DNA of 64,000 nucleotides from Chitinophagaceae bacterium (GTDB lineage: Bacteria > Bacteroidota > Bacteroidia > Chitinophagales > Chitinophagaceae): positions 1 to 64,000 of the forward strand of contig CANNJE010000005.1 of assembly GCA_947504605.1 (NCBI GenBank). Direction: 5' to 3'. Shown here one piece after another: positions 34,100 through 43,869 of the stretch (its first letter is position 1; every line of letters begins with the position of its first letter). The notes beneath the pieces are model-generated. The model was not told the origin of the DNA and made no database searches. It saw only the letters and a program-made list of their open reading frames with translations. Made by a program: the position numbers and the translations under genes.

Positions 34100-34711
34100 A
34101 TGCTAATACAGATACATCCGGAGAATCCACAACCAAGGTTGATAAAGCAAGTAGTAGAATGCCTGCTCGACGGGGGTATTATTGCTTATCCAACAGATAC
34201 TGTTTACGGGTTGGGCTGCGATATTTTTAAACCAAAGGCCATCGAGAAAATTTGCAGAATTAAAGGAGTAGATCCTTCTAAGTCGCAGCTTTCTTTTATT
34301 TGCCGAGACCTTAGCAACCTAAGCGACTACACCAAAAGTATTGATACACCGCTTTATCGGGTCCTTAAATATTATCTTCCAGGGCCCTTTACTTTTATTC
34401 TTCCAGCCAGTAAGCAGGTGCCTAAAATACTACAAAGTAAAAAGAGTACCATCGGTCTTCGGGTTCCTGATAATGAAATATGCAGAAATATTCTGGACAG
34501 TTTAGGGCATCCTATTTTAAGTACTTCTTTGCCCGGTGATATGGTAGAGGATTATACCGATCCGGAGATCATACAGGAAAAAATGGGCCAGATGGTAGAT
34601 TTTATTATTGATGGCGGTATTGGTGGCATGGTACCGAGCACCATTGTGGATTGTACTACTGCCGAATGGAATGTCGTGAGACAGGGATTGGGTGTTTGGG
34701 AAGAAAACTAA
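34100..34711 (+). CDS. tsaC: L-threonylcarbamoyladenylate synthase (Sua5/YrdC/TsaC family)
   Basis: Makes threonylcarbamoyl-AMP from threonine, bicarbonate and ATP, the first step of t6A modification at A37 of ANN-decoding tRNAs. It is 203 residues long, a YrdC domain without the C-terminal Sua5 domain. Conserved motifs are GGIIAYPTDTVYGLGCDI (28-45), KAIEKICRIKGVDPSKSQLS in which Lys and Arg bind ATP, GPFTFILPAS and TIGLRVPDNEICRNILD. It has a compact start directly after a TAATTTTA box and is divergent from the PfkB gene. Confidence 0.92.
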   Translation: MLIQIHPENPQPRLIKQVVECLLDGGIIAYPTDTVYGLGCDIFKPKAIEKICRIKGVDPSKSQLSFICRDLSNLSDYTKSIDTPLYRVLKYYLPGPFTFILPASKQVPKILQSKKSTIGLRVPDNEICRNILDSLGHPILSTSLPGDMVEDYTDPEIIQEKMGQMVDFIIDGGIGGMVPSTIVDCTTAEWNVVRQGLGVWEEN

Positions 34712-34742
34712 TGTTTAGTATCTCAATTACTCCATTTAAAAC

Positions 34743-35330
34743 TTACCTGATAATATTAAAGCTTTTTCTGTGATATTGGCATAGTCCGTTTTCTGCAATT
34801 GCTTTTCTGTGCACAGCAGTGCCATAACCCTTGTTGCGATCCCAGCCATAGTGAGCATATTCCTTATGCAGTTGCTGCATATGTTCATCCCTGTAAGTTT
34901 TAGCAAGAATACTGGCAGCTGCAATAGAGGCATAAATACCATCGCCTTTTATAATACACTGGTGTTTTATGTTGGGGTACATTTTAAAACGGTTTCCGTC
35001 TATGAGGAGTTGTTGGGGTAAAATGTTTAATTGTTCTATGGCAAGATGCATGGCTTTAAAAGATGCCTGTAAAATATTGATACTGTCTATTTCATGGTTA
35101 TCGACAGATGCAACTGCAAATGAAATACTTTCTTTTTCGATGATGGGTCTTAGGATATCCCTGTTTTTTTCGTTTACCTGTTTGCTGTCATTTAATAAAG
35201 GATGATAAAAATCTTTTGGCAAAATAACGGCAGCTGCAAAAACCGGCCCGGCATAACAACCCCTGCCAGCTTCATCGACTCCCGCTTCTGTTTTGGTTTT
35301 ATCTAAAAATGGCGCTAACATATTGAACAA
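34743..35330 (-). CDS. rnhB: Ribonuclease HII
   Basis: Cleaves RNA in RNA-DNA hybrids and removes misincorporated ribonucleotides. It is 195 residues long, normal for RNase HII. The active-site start AGVDEAGRGCYAGPVFAAAV gives Asp19/Glu20 with the GRG motif. LLNDSKQVNEKNRD and the third acidic site around QLLIDGNRFKM follow. KGDGIYASIAAASILAKTYRDEHM contains the remaining conserved Asp region. ATG at 35330 or 35321 may be used. Convergent with tsaC. Confidence 0.93.
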   Translation of the reverse strand: MFNMLAPFLDKTKTEAGVDEAGRGCYAGPVFAAAVILPKDFYHPLLNDSKQVNEKNRDILRPIIEKESISFAVASVDNHEIDSINILQASFKAMHLAIEQLNILPQQLLIDGNRFKMYPNIKHQCIIKGDGIYASIAAASILAKTYRDEHMQQLHKEYAHYGWDRNKGYGTAVHRKAIAENGLCQYHRKSFNIIR

Positions 35331-35401
35331 ATATCCGTTTATTTTTTAAATATGTTTTCAATGCTTTTTAATCAGCCGGGGCTTTGTACCTTGTGCCAGA
35401 T

Positions 35402-36457
35402 ATGGAAAATTTAATACAGGAACGCAACAATAAACAGGTGGGAACCTGGCTTCTTTTGGGCGTTGCAATGATCATTGTGCAGGTATTAATTGGCGGCATA
35501 ACAAGGCTTACAGAATCAGGCCTATCTATTACAGAGTGGAAACCCATTACAGGAGCATTGCCACCTTTAAATGATGTGGCATGGCAGGCAGAATTTGACA
35601 AATACAGAACAACCGATCAGTTTAAATATGTACATCAATATTTTTCTCTTTCTGATTTTAAATTCATTTTTTTCTGGGAGTGGTTTCACCGTTTGTGGGC
35701 AAGGTTGCTGGGAGTAGTTTTTCTGATTGGGTTTGTGTATTTTATAATTAAGAAAAAATTTACCAAACAAATGATCACCCCCATGGTCGTGTTGTTTTTA
35801 CTGGGTGCTATGCAAGGGCTGGTGGGCTGGGTAATGGTAAAGAGTGGCTTGGTGCCTGAAAAGTTTTACGTGGGGCATGTGGAACTTACCACCCACTTAA
35901 TGGCTGCCATCATCTTACTTGGATATACTGCATGGTTTGCTTACAGTCTTTTTCCTTCTATGCGTTTAAAAGTGGAGCAACAAAATATCAGGAACTATCT
36001 TTATTTTATTCTGGCTATATTAATTGTTCAATTAGCGTATGGTGGTTTTATGGCAGGCTTAAAAGCGGCGGTATCTGCTCCTACATGGCCAGATATTAAT
36101 GGAAGTTTTATTCCTTCTTCCATGTCTGATCTTAGTCCATGGGCTCAGAATCTGATAAACAACCCAATTGCAATTCATTTTATTCACCGTAGTCTGGCAT
36201 ATCTTTTAATAATCATTGTGGCTTTGTTTTATGTTCAGTCAAGAAAAATAATTCATCATCTGCTTTTTAAAAAATGGAGCAATGCTTTAATGGTTTTGTT
36301 TTTAATACAGGTTTTGCTGGGGGTATTAACGGTATTAAATGCAACCAACAAAATCGCCTTGGTATGGCTGGGTGTAAGCCACCAGTTTGTTGCAATGATT
36401 ATCGTGTTGTGTTTGGTGGCATTGTTATTTCTGTTGAAGAAACCAGTGAGAGCATAG
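35402..36457 (+). CDS. ctaA: Heme A synthase (COX15/CtaA type)
   Basis: Oxidises heme O to heme A for the aa3/caa3 oxidase. It has 351 residues with eight membrane helices. Heme-liganding histidines are seen in FFWEWFHRLWARLLG, VGHVELTTHLMAA, AIHFIHRSLAYLL and GVSHQFVAMII. GGITRLTESGLSITEWKPITG is the family signature after helix 1. The length and four-His arrangement fit the eukaryote/proteobacterial type rather than the short Bacillus type. The ATG at 35402 was preferred over a TTG at 35384. It complements ctaB at 249, far away in the window. Confidence 0.94.
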   Translation: MENLIQERNNKQVGTWLLLGVAMIIVQVLIGGITRLTESGLSITEWKPITGALPPLNDVAWQAEFDKYRTTDQFKYVHQYFSLSDFKFIFFWEWFHRLWARLLGVVFLIGFVYFIIKKKFTKQMITPMVVLFLLGAMQGLVGWVMVKSGLVPEKFYVGHVELTTHLMAAIILLGYTAWFAYSLFPSMRLKVEQQNIRNYLYFILAILIVQLAYGGFMAGLKAAVSAPTWPDINGSFIPSSMSDLSPWAQNLINNPIAIHFIHRSLAYLLIIIVALFYVQSRKIIHHLLFKKWSNALMVLFLIQVLLGVLTVLNATNKIALVWLGVSHQFVAMIIVLCLVALLFLLKKPVRA

Positions 36458-36510
36458 TTTAATTTAGGCGAACATACTATTTTGCAGTATTTTTAGTTTA
36501 CTACTAATCG

Positions 36511-38730
36511 ATGAGAACCCGATTAAAAAATATCTATACTTTTTTTCCTGTACAACTTTTCTTACTTCATTTTAGAAAGTACCAGGTGTTATTGCTATTC
36601 TGGTATATACTGGGCAGTACCATCAGCAGTAATTTTTTAAAAAACTTTGGTGCCGATGCATTGTTTTTTGCCCCCGAATACCTAGGGTCCGTAAATATGT
36701 TGGGTGCATTTATAACCGGCGTGGCGCTAGGCGTTTTTTTTATGAGCTGGAATATTACCACGTTTATTCTTCATAGCAAACGGTTTAAATTTTTAGCTAC
36801 CACCAGCAATCCTTTTTTAAAGTATTGTATCAATAACAGTATTTTTCCGTTGTTGTTTCTTCTTTTTTACCTGGCAAAACTATACCGGTTTGATGACTAT
36901 AAAGAACTGATGAATTTTAATGAGATTCTAATCGTAATTGGAGGCATATTACTTGGAATCATATTTCTGCTGGCGGTTTCATTTGTTTATTTTTTTGGTG
37001 CAGACAAAACTATTAACAGGAATATGGTTGCTATCATTGGTAATCCGGAGCTGTTTAAAAAAACCTTTACTGGCAAACATTCCAAGTTGGATGAATTTGG
37101 ACTCAGTGTAAACTATTATCTCTCCGGTTCATTGCGATTGCGGAAAGTGCGTAATGTGGGACATTACCGGCAGGATTTTTTGGATACGATTTTTAAAAGG
37201 CATCATATTGCAGCCATTGTTTGTATGCTGCTTTCTTTTATATTTTTAGTAGTGGTGGGTTTTTTCCTAGAGTTTCGTTTTTTTGAAATGCCTGCGGCTG
37301 CAAGTATCCTTATATTTTTTGCTGTAATGATTGCTTTCATGGGGGCGCTTAGTTATTTTTTGCAAAGCTGGAGCCTGCCAGTTGCGATACTGCTTATTGT
37401 GCTTGTAAATTTTCTTTATCAAAATGAACTCATAGATCCCCGCAATAAAGCGTATGGATTAGACTATACCATTACAACTGATCAACGACCAGATTATAAT
37501 AAACAAAGCCTGCAGGATTTGTGTAACGCACCGCAGGTAGAAACAGATAAAGCTGCTATGATAAATGTGTTGGAAAACTGGAAGAAAAAACAACCAACCA
37601 AAAAACCCTTAATGATCTTTATTAATGTAAGTGGCGGTGGATTAAGAAGCGCAGCTTTTGTGATGAACACACTGCAACAGCTGGATAGCAGTACCAACGG
37701 AAAACTGATGCAACATACTTTTTTGATCAGTGGTGCCAGTGGTGGTATGCTGGCTGCTACTTATTACCGTGAGTTATACCGTAATAAACTGCGGGATTCT
37801 TCCTTACAACTTTATAACAGTAAATACAGTGATTATATCAGCACCGATCTTTTGAATCCTGTATTTACATCTATGATAGCGAGAGATATTTTTGCGCCTG
37901 TTCAAAAATTTTCGGTTGGCAATAACCGGTATATCAAAGACAGAGGATATGCTTTTGAAAAAAAATTAAGTGATAATACTGGAGGGTTGTTAAACATTCA
38001 GTTAAAGGATATTCAGGCAGACGAAACTGCCGCAAAAGTGCCATTGATTATTTTTAATTCTGTAATTAAGAGTGACGGGAGAAAACTATTGATTAGTACA
38101 CAGCCACTCAGTTTTATGATGAAGCCACGTCTTTTTCAAAATGACCCTACTATAAGTGCTGATGCGGTTGATTTTGCAGCGATGTTTAAAAAGCAACATC
38201 CTATGGATTTGGGTGTGCTTACCGCCATGCGGATGAATGCTACTTTCCCATATGTATTGCCCAATGTATGGTTGCCTAGCCATCCGGTAATAGATGTGAT
38301 GGATGCAGGATTGAGGGATAATGTTGGCACAGAAACCAGTTTAAGGTTTATCGATAATTTTAAGGAGTGGATAAAGAAAAACACTAGCGGCGTGGTTTTG
38401 CTTCAACTAAGAGATAGGCTCACAGACGAATGGCAACAGGACGGAACATCCCAATCGCTTACAGATATGATTGTTACCCCTGCTACCATGTTACAGCATA
38501 ACTGGTTTACTCTGCAAAATTATTATCAGGCAGATCAGTTTAGTTATTTTAACAGCGGAGATACATTGATCAATAAGATATCTATTTTATATAAGCCTGC
38601 ACAAATTGAAAAAGGGGCAGCTATTAATTTTCATTTATCAGCAAGGGAAAAACGGGATATCAAAGCATCTTTTTACAATGATATCAATGCAGCAGCGGTT
38701 AAAAAAATGCAGAACTTACTCAGGAATTAG
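36511..38730 (+). CDS. Patatin-like phospholipase with N-terminal membrane domain
   Basis: A 739-residue protein. The first about 310 residues carry six or more membrane helices and no recognised domain. The C-terminal half is a patatin-type acyl hydrolase: oxyanion hole SGGGLRSAAF (about 374-383), nucleophile elbow ISGASGGML with Ser near 408, and the catalytic Asp in VMDAGLRDN near 598 (DAG in place of the usual DGG/DGA). The substrate is presumably a membrane lipid. Its stop overlaps the convergent lipid-kinase gene by 11 bases, which places two lipid-acting genes side by side. Confidence 0.85.
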   Translation: MRTRLKNIYTFFPVQLFLLHFRKYQVLLLFWYILGSTISSNFLKNFGADALFFAPEYLGSVNMLGAFITGVALGVFFMSWNITTFILHSKRFKFLATTSNPFLKYCINNSIFPLLFLLFYLAKLYRFDDYKELMNFNEILIVIGGILLGIIFLLAVSFVYFFGADKTINRNMVAIIGNPELFKKTFTGKHSKLDEFGLSVNYYLSGSLRLRKVRNVGHYRQDFLDTIFKRHHIAAIVCMLLSFIFLVVVGFFLEFRFFEMPAAASILIFFAVMIAFMGALSYFLQSWSLPVAILLIVLVNFLYQNELIDPRNKAYGLDYTITTDQRPDYNKQSLQDLCNAPQVETDKAAMINVLENWKKKQPTKKPLMIFINVSGGGLRSAAFVMNTLQQLDSSTNGKLMQHTFLISGASGGMLAATYYRELYRNKLRDSSLQLYNSKYSDYISTDLLNPVFTSMIARDIFAPVQKFSVGNNRYIKDRGYAFEKKLSDNTGGLLNIQLKDIQADETAAKVPLIIFNSVIKSDGRKLLISTQPLSFMMKPRLFQNDPTISADAVDFAAMFKKQHPMDLGVLTAMRMNATFPYVLPNVWLPSHPVIDVMDAGLRDNVGTETSLRFIDNFKEWIKKNTSGVVLLQLRDRLTDEWQQDGTSQSLTDMIVTPATMLQHNWFTLQNYYQADQFSYFNSGDTLINKISILYKPAQIEKGAAINFHLSAREKRDIKASFYNDINAAAVKKMQNLLRN

Positions 38731-39622
38731 GCTGTAATAACCTAAATGCTTTTTCTATAATTTCAATTTTAAAAGAACTGCTTGTTGTTGCAGGGTCTCC
38801 GTCAATATGTAAAGGGGCATTTTCGGGATTGTCTATTTGTAAAGCTTTTGCCTGAAAGTAAAAGATATCTTTTTTCTTGAAAGTTTTTTCTGTGTTAGTA
38901 ATCTGTCCCAGTTTTATTTGGTGGAGTAAAGAATAGAGTAGTTTAAATTTACTCATTTTATTTACTATTACAATATCCAGAAGGCCATCACTGATGCTTG
39001 CTTTTGGCGCAATGGTCACATTGTTTCCAAACTGATTGCTGTTGGCAATACTTATAAAGAATGCTTCTGTTTTTATTTCAAGGTCTTTGATATGAATAAC
39101 AAAAGGGTGGGTTTTCGCAGAAAAATAATTCTTAATCGTGAGTTCTATATATTTAAGCACACCCCTAGTTTTTTGCTGAGCAAATTCATGAGCTACTTTT
39201 GCATCGAAGCCAATTCCGCAAAGCATACAACTAAAATCATTGTTGATATAAAAACCATCTACATATGACGCTGTTCCATTAAAAATAATATCGAGTGCTT
39301 TAGACGGATTGGTTGAAATTCCTGCAGCGAGTGCAAGGCCGTTGCCAGACCCCATAGGTATAACACCTACGTTTACATCTTTATTTTGCAGGGCAGCAGC
39401 CACTTGGTTGACCGTGCCATCTCCACCACAAACAATGATGTCTGTTATTTTTTCCAAGAGGATCTTCTCTTCCAGAAAACTATAATTACCATCTTCTCTT
39501 GTGTGCAGTATTTCGAAGGGTATATTTTCTGCAGCTGTTTTTGTTTCTATTAATTCCAGCAGCGACACTTTGTTTTTAGTGCCGGAGATTGGGTTAATAA
39601 AGTATATGAATTTGCGGGGCAT
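38720..39622 (-). CDS. Diacylglycerol kinase family (DagK/YegS-type) lipid kinase
   Basis: A 300-residue member of the DAGK_cat/YegS family, which phosphorylates lipids such as diacylglycerol. The nucleotide site DIIVCGGDGTVNQVAAAL and GVIPMGSGNGLALAAGI, the family GGDGT and GSGNGLA motifs, are intact, and INPISGTKNK is at the N terminus. The conserved C-terminal part includes PLHIDGDP. The ATG at 39622 was chosen because the preceding 21 residues of the longer frame are not family-like. The gene overlaps the end of the patatin gene by 11 bases on the opposite strand. Confidence 0.9.
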   Translation of the reverse strand: MPRKFIYFINPISGTKNKVSLLELIETKTAAENIPFEILHTREDGNYSFLEEKILLEKITDIIVCGGDGTVNQVAAALQNKDVNVGVIPMGSGNGLALAAGISTNPSKALDIIFNGTASYVDGFYINNDFSCMLCGIGFDAKVAHEFAQQKTRGVLKYIELTIKNYFSAKTHPFVIHIKDLEIKTEAFFISIANSNQFGNNVTIAPKASISDGLLDIVIVNKMSKFKLLYSLLHQIKLGQITNTEKTFKKKDIFYFQAKALQIDNPENAPLHIDGDPATTSSSFKIEIIEKAFRLLQPNS

Positions 39623-39739
39623 AAATAAATATAAATTGATACAGCCTAATTGAGGCATTGATAATGCCCAAAGGTATAAAAGCATTGATACTTTAAATAA
39701 AAGAATCCGTAAAAAATGCTATTTATTCCATATTTATTT

Positions 39740-40789
39740 CTACCATCTCATTAAAGCACTTGCCCATGTAAAGCCACTGCCAAAAGCTGCCACACACACA
39801 AGGTCTCCTTTTTGAATCTTACCTGCTTCCCATGCTTCTGATAATGCAATAGGAATGGATGCGGCTGTAGTGTTGCCATATTTTTCGATATTATTAAATA
39901 CCTGATCATCCCTAAGCTTTAATCTTTGTTGCACAAATTGGGAGATGCGAAGGTTGGCCTGATGAGGGATGAGAAGTTTTAGGTCGGCTGTTGTAAGATT
40001 GTTTTGTGTTAAGGCTTCATTAATTACTTCTGGAAATTTTACGACTGCTTTTTTAAAAACTGCAGGCCCATCCATAGTTGGATAGTTTTGAGCTTTATCT
40101 ATCATAGCATGGCTCATAAACATTTCACCAATTGGTGCGTCATCAAAATCTGCAACGGGCTCGGCAGTCCAATGATTGGCGTGGGTTCCGGGATTACACA
40201 TGGCCAGCATTTCAGCATTTTCTCCATCGCTGTGCAAGTGTGTGCTTAAGATACCTCTTCCCTCTTCTTTTGCTGGTTGCAAGACAACGGCTGCTGCACC
40301 ATCGCCAAAAATGACTGAAATATTTCTGCCCCTGGTACTAAAGTCAAGTCCGAAAGAATGTTTTTCTGAAGCTATCAATAAAATATTTTTATACATACCA
40401 GTTTTAATAAACTGATCTGCTACTGATAAGGCATAAACAAAACCACTGCATTGGTTGCGAATATCCAGTGCACCAATTTCTTTCATCTTTAATGCTCTTT
40501 GTACCAATACCCCGCAACCCGGAAAATAATAGTCGGGACAAATGGTAGCAAAAATGATAAAGTCCACCTCGTCTGTTGTGATACCTGCTCTTTCTATAGC
40601 AATTTTTGCGGCTTCAACACCCATTGTTGCAGTGGTTTCTTCTGTGCGGTGTGCATAGTGCCTTTCTTTAATACCGGTACGTTCCTGAATCCATTCATCG
40701 GAAGTATCCATGTATTGTAAGAGGTCATTATTAGTAACAATTTGTTTAGGAATATAATGTCCAATGCCGGCAATAATGGTTTGATTCAT
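39740..40789 (-). CDS. fabH: 3-oxoacyl-ACP synthase III (FabH-type)
   Basis: Condenses an acyl-CoA primer with malonyl-ACP to start fatty-acid synthesis. It has 349 residues with the full triad: Cys114 in IRNQCSGFVYA, His276 in LLIPHQANLR and Asn306 in EKYGNTTAAS. The N-terminal motif DEWIQERTGIKERH is typical of FabH. Two FabH-type genes are common in Bacteroidota, and starter-unit preference (branched, acetyl or longer) is not decided here; a specialised ketoacyl synthase III role is possible. The ATG at 40789 follows a short leader. Confidence 0.9.
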   Translation of the reverse strand: MNQTIIAGIGHYIPKQIVTNNDLLQYMDTSDEWIQERTGIKERHYAHRTEETTATMGVEAAKIAIERAGITTDEVDFIIFATICPDYYFPGCGVLVQRALKMKEIGALDIRNQCSGFVYALSVADQFIKTGMYKNILLIASEKHSFGLDFSTRGRNISVIFGDGAAAVVLQPAKEEGRGILSTHLHSDGENAEMLAMCNPGTHANHWTAEPVADFDDAPIGEMFMSHAMIDKAQNYPTMDGPAVFKKAVVKFPEVINEALTQNNLTTADLKLLIPHQANLRISQFVQQRLKLRDDQVFNNIEKYGNTTAASIPIALSEAWEAGKIQKGDLVCVAAFGSGFTWASALMRW

Positions 40790-40866
40790 ATAGCTATGAT
40801 TTAAATTGTATGATTGCAATCGAAAGTATAAATGTAAACCATTTAAGAAGGTTGCGCTTCATATTA

Positions 40867-41697
40867 TTAGTGTTGCATATAAGCCAGCAATTCCATAAAA
40901 CCTGCAATACCAATGTGAATAATCAACCCGCCCCAGATACTCTTTGTGTTGTAGCTGATAATACCCAATAATAAAGCGCCGAAAAAACTGCTGATAGCCT
41001 CTGGCATTGGTTTGCCTAAATGAATACAGCAATAAAAACATGCGGCAGGAACAATGGCATGTTTACCTGCTAAACGAATAAATGCCAGTATCAAAAATCC
41101 CCGAAAGAAAAATTCTATACTTAAAAAATCAAATGCATAACAAAGTTCGAATAGGAGAATATCCAATTTTTTGAAGATCAAAGAATCTCCAACAGCATTC
41201 ATTGCAGCAGGGTACTGTTTTAAAAATTCGGAGTTGTTGCTTGCCACAGCTATCAGCGGAAGCATTAACAATACCATTATTAGGTAGGGTTTGGTATTTA
41301 TGGTTTTGTTGAAGCCATAGAGGTTTTGTTCCTGTCTATCTTTTAACCACCAAATAATGGCTACTGGTATCATAATCAGCAAGGCTTTAGTAAAAAGGTT
41401 GGTAATAGCCAGCCAGTATATATTTTTATCTGCCAGAAAATGCTGCAGGATATAGTGCTGAAAAGAATAAAAATTTACCCTGAATGCAAAAAAAGCAGGG
41501 GCGCTTAAAATTAAAAAACCAAACCATTTATTTTTGAAATAAACAAGGCTAGGGTAGAATATAAACTGCATTAAATAGGCTAGTGCAAAAGGGACAAGGT
41601 ATAAAAAATAGGAAATTCCAAATTTTTGTAACCAGCTATATTTAGAGGCATCATTATTTATGTATGAGTAGTTTACATAAATAATGATGCCAAGCAT
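40867..41697 (-). CDS. CPBP-family intramembrane protease-like protein
   Basis: A 276-residue membrane protein with about eight helices. The CPBP/Abi core is in the second half: LSIEFFFRGFLILAFIR (motif 1, normally EExxxR) and FYCCIHLGKPMPE (motif 2, FxxxH), with a third conserved His in IWGGLIIHIGIAGF. The first Glu of motif 1 is replaced by Ile, while the Glu and Arg that follow are kept. CPBP proteins include type II CAAX proteases and bacteriocin self-immunity proteins; here neither a substrate nor a bacteriocin gene is adjacent. Confidence 0.78.
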   Translation of the reverse strand: MLGIIIYVNYSYINNDASKYSWLQKFGISYFLYLVPFALAYLMQFIFYPSLVYFKNKWFGFLILSAPAFFAFRVNFYSFQHYILQHFLADKNIYWLAITNLFTKALLIMIPVAIIWWLKDRQEQNLYGFNKTINTKPYLIMVLLMLPLIAVASNNSEFLKQYPAAMNAVGDSLIFKKLDILLFELCYAFDFLSIEFFFRGFLILAFIRLAGKHAIVPAACFYCCIHLGKPMPEAISSFFGALLLGIISYNTKSIWGGLIIHIGIAGFMELLAYMQH

Positions 41698-41802
41698 AAC
41701 CGTTATTAATAAAAAGTAACGGCAATTAAAATGCGATTTGTAGTAGGATCTTATATATTCAATAATGTCCTGCAGAAAAATTACTTTAAGTCGGTTGATG
41801 TT

Positions 41803-42804
41803 TTATTCTACGATTGTATTAAGTGTTTCCCATAACAAATCCTTCAGCTGCATTAGTCCCTGGCCGGTTACGGATGAAATAAAAATATGCGGAATATTTT
41901 TCGGCAATTCTTTTTCAATAGCTTCCTTTAGCTCGTCATCCAGCATATCTGATTTGCTTACTGCAATTACAAAATCTTTCTGCAGCATATCTGGATTGTA
42001 TTGTTCAAGTTCGTTTCTAAGAATATCGAACTCTTGTTTATGATCTTTACTGTCTGCAGGAATAAGAAAGAGTAAGACGGAGTTTCTTTCAATATGCCGA
42101 AGGAAACGGTGACCAAGGCCTTTGCCTTCTGATGCGCCTTCAATAATACCCGGAAGATCAGCAATACAAAAACTTTTGCCATCCCTGTAATCTACGATAC
42201 CCAACTGTGGTGTAAGGGTCGTAAAAGCATAATCAGCAATTTTTGGTTTGGCTGCTGTAATGGTGCTTAATAACGTAGATTTTCCTGCGTTGGGAAATCC
42301 AACCAGCCCCACATCGGCCAGCACTTTTAATTCAAGAATTTTAAAGCCTTCTTCACCATCCTCACCAGGTTGTGCATATTCCGGTGATTGGTTGGTAGCA
42401 GATTTAAAATTGCTGTTTCCCAATCCTCCACGGCCACCTTTCATTAGTATAATTTCCTGGCCATCATGTAAAATCTCTGCTTCTATTTCACCGGTTTCTT
42501 CATTTTTAGCAATGGTACCCAATGGAACTTCAATTATAATGTCTTTGCCCATTTTGCCGCTGGAGTTATTACCTGCTCCATTTCCACCATCTTCTGCTAA
42601 TACATTTTTATAATAGCGTAGGTGAAGCAGCGTCCACAATTGCGTATTTCCTTTTAAAATAATATGTGCGCCACGGGCTCCGTCACCACCATCGGGTCCA
42701 CCCAATGCAGTTAATTTATTACGCATAAAATGCTTACTGCCTGCTCCCCCATGTCCGCTTCGGCAGAAAATCTTTATCTGGTCTACAAAATTTGATCTTT
42801 CCAT
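41803..42804 (-). CDS. obgE: Obg-type ribosome-associated GTPase
   Basis: Essential GTPase acting in 50S assembly and stress control, 333 residues. The glycine-rich Obg fold is at 1-155 ([30 protein letters not shown]). The G domain follows with [14 protein letters not shown] (G1), TTLTPQLG (G2), DLPGIIEGA (G3) and AVSKSDML (G4). The short C terminus lacks the extended tail seen in E. coli. The ATG at 42804 was chosen from domain fit. It has an apparent GACCTTTG promoter-like box just upstream, one base off TAnnTTTG. Confidence 0.95.
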   Translation of the reverse strand: MERSNFVDQIKIFCRSGHGGAGSKHFMRNKLTALGGPDGGDGARGAHIILKGNTQLWTLLHLRYYKNVLAEDGGNGAGNNSSGKMGKDIIIEVPLGTIAKNEETGEIEAEILHDGQEIILMKGGRGGLGNSNFKSATNQSPEYAQPGEDGEEGFKILELKVLADVGLVGFPNAGKSTLLSTITAAKPKIADYAFTTLTPQLGIVDYRDGKSFCIADLPGIIEGASEGKGLGHRFLRHIERNSVLLFLIPADSKDHKQEFDILRNELEQYNPDMLQKDFVIAVSKSDMLDDELKEAIEKELPKNIPHIFISSVTGQGLMQLKDLLWETLNTIVE

Positions 42805-42861
42805 TGGGCGCAAAGGTCAGAAAAATTTATCCATTTTACCTGTAAACATTAAATTGTGTAA

Positions 42862-43254
42862 ATGAAACAACTCATTTTTCTCTTTTGTATAGCAGCCGTA
42901 AGTTGTTGTGGCACTAAAAAAAATCCTGTTAATGTAAATGGCACAAAGTCCGCAGCCAGACAAATACCTGTTTCTGAAAAGCCGTCTCCCTGTCTTGATC
43001 AACTTATTAGCCGTTATACGCAAGAGGAAAAACAAAATCCGCCCAGAAAGATATACAGTTACACCTATTTGGGTAAAACAGTTTATTATGTTACAGCTCC
43101 TTGCTGTGATTTTTTTAGTGATTTGTTTGACAATAACTGCCAATTAATGGGGCATCCGGATGGCGGAATTACCGGAAGGGGGGATGGAAAATTTCCTGAT
43201 TTTGATAAAGAGCGAACCAATGAAAAACTGCTTTGGGAAGACAAACGTTTGTAA
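42862..43254 (+). CDS. Small exported lipoprotein (DUF6970-like)
   Basis: A 130-residue protein with a lipobox at AVSCC, so it is probably anchored to the membrane by Cys15 or Cys16. The mature part has conserved-looking pieces: PCLDQLISRYTQEE, YSYTYLGKTVYYVTAPCCDFFSDLFDNN, abbreviated as YTYLGKTVYYVTAPCCDFF, and CQLMGHPDGGITGRGDGKFPDF. It resembles a Bacteroidota family of unknown function (DUF6970). The several cysteines may form disulfides. It sits between the obg gene (divergent) and the end of the paa operon (convergent, adjacent by one base). Confidence 0.75.
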   Translation: MKQLIFLFCIAAVSCCGTKKNPVNVNGTKSAARQIPVSEKPSPCLDQLISRYTQEEKQNPPRKIYSYTYLGKTVYYVTAPCCDFFSDLFDNNCQLMGHPDGGITGRGDGKFPDFDKERTNEKLLWEDKRL

Positions 43255-43848
43255 TTATTTTGTTTCGTTCCAGGTTTTATATTCTTGCTGAGATAAGTTC
43301 TTGCGGTCTTCGGGTATTTGTCTAAGAGGTTCACATTCCTTCCAGCCCTGTTTCATATCTGCCGGCAGTTGCTGATAAAGGGCAGTACCTTCCGATTTCC
43401 ATTGAATCATTTCATCCGTTACCGATTTAATGACTTTGCCAGGATTTCCCACAACGACACTTCTTGCAGGAATAATTTCATCTGCTTTGATAAATGTGAG
43501 TGCACCTACAACTGTTTCATCACCAAGTTGTACATTATCCATGATTACGGCATTCATTCCGATCAATGCGTTTTTGCCTATAGTGGCGCCATGAATGATT
43601 GCTCCATGACCTACATGTGCTCCGGTTTTTAATAATACGGTTACGCCTGGAAACATATGAATGGTACAATTTTCCTGCACATTACACCCATCTTCAATGA
43701 TGATCTGCCCCCAGTCGCCACGAATGGCTGCACCCGGACCGATATAACAATTTTTACCGATGATAACATTGCCGGTTACTGAAGCCAATGGGTGAATGAA
43801 TGATGATTCATCAATCACAGGTCTTATGGAGTTGAATTCGTAAATCAT
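43255..43848 (-). CDS. paaY: Left-handed beta-helix hexapeptide protein, PaaY-like
   Basis: A 197-residue gamma-carbonic-anhydrase-type protein. Hexapeptide repeats run from about residue 18 (PLASVTGNVIIGKNCYIGPGAAIRG) through HMFPGVTVLLKTGAHVGHGAIIHGATIG. Histidines His68, His86 and His91 sit where the metal site is expected. A helical C terminus follows. PaaY is a metal-dependent thioesterase that rescues CoA-bound dead-end products of phenylacetate degradation. It is the last gene of the paa operon; the stop abuts the convergent lipoprotein gene at 43254. Confidence 0.85.
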   Translation of the reverse strand: MIYEFNSIRPVIDESSFIHPLASVTGNVIIGKNCYIGPGAAIRGDWGQIIIEDGCNVQENCTIHMFPGVTVLLKTGAHVGHGAIIHGATIGKNALIGMNAVIMDNVQLGDETVVGALTFIKADEIIPARSVVVGNPGKVIKSVTDEMIQWKSEGTALYQQLPADMKQGWKECEPLRQIPEDRKNLSQQEYKTWNETK

Positions 43849-43869
43849 GGTAGGGTTAAATGGGTTTAC

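Noticed and set aside
42817-43334. Minus-strand frames across the lipoprotein gene
   Set aside because: They are shadows of the 42862-43254 gene, which has a clear lipobox and conserved segments.
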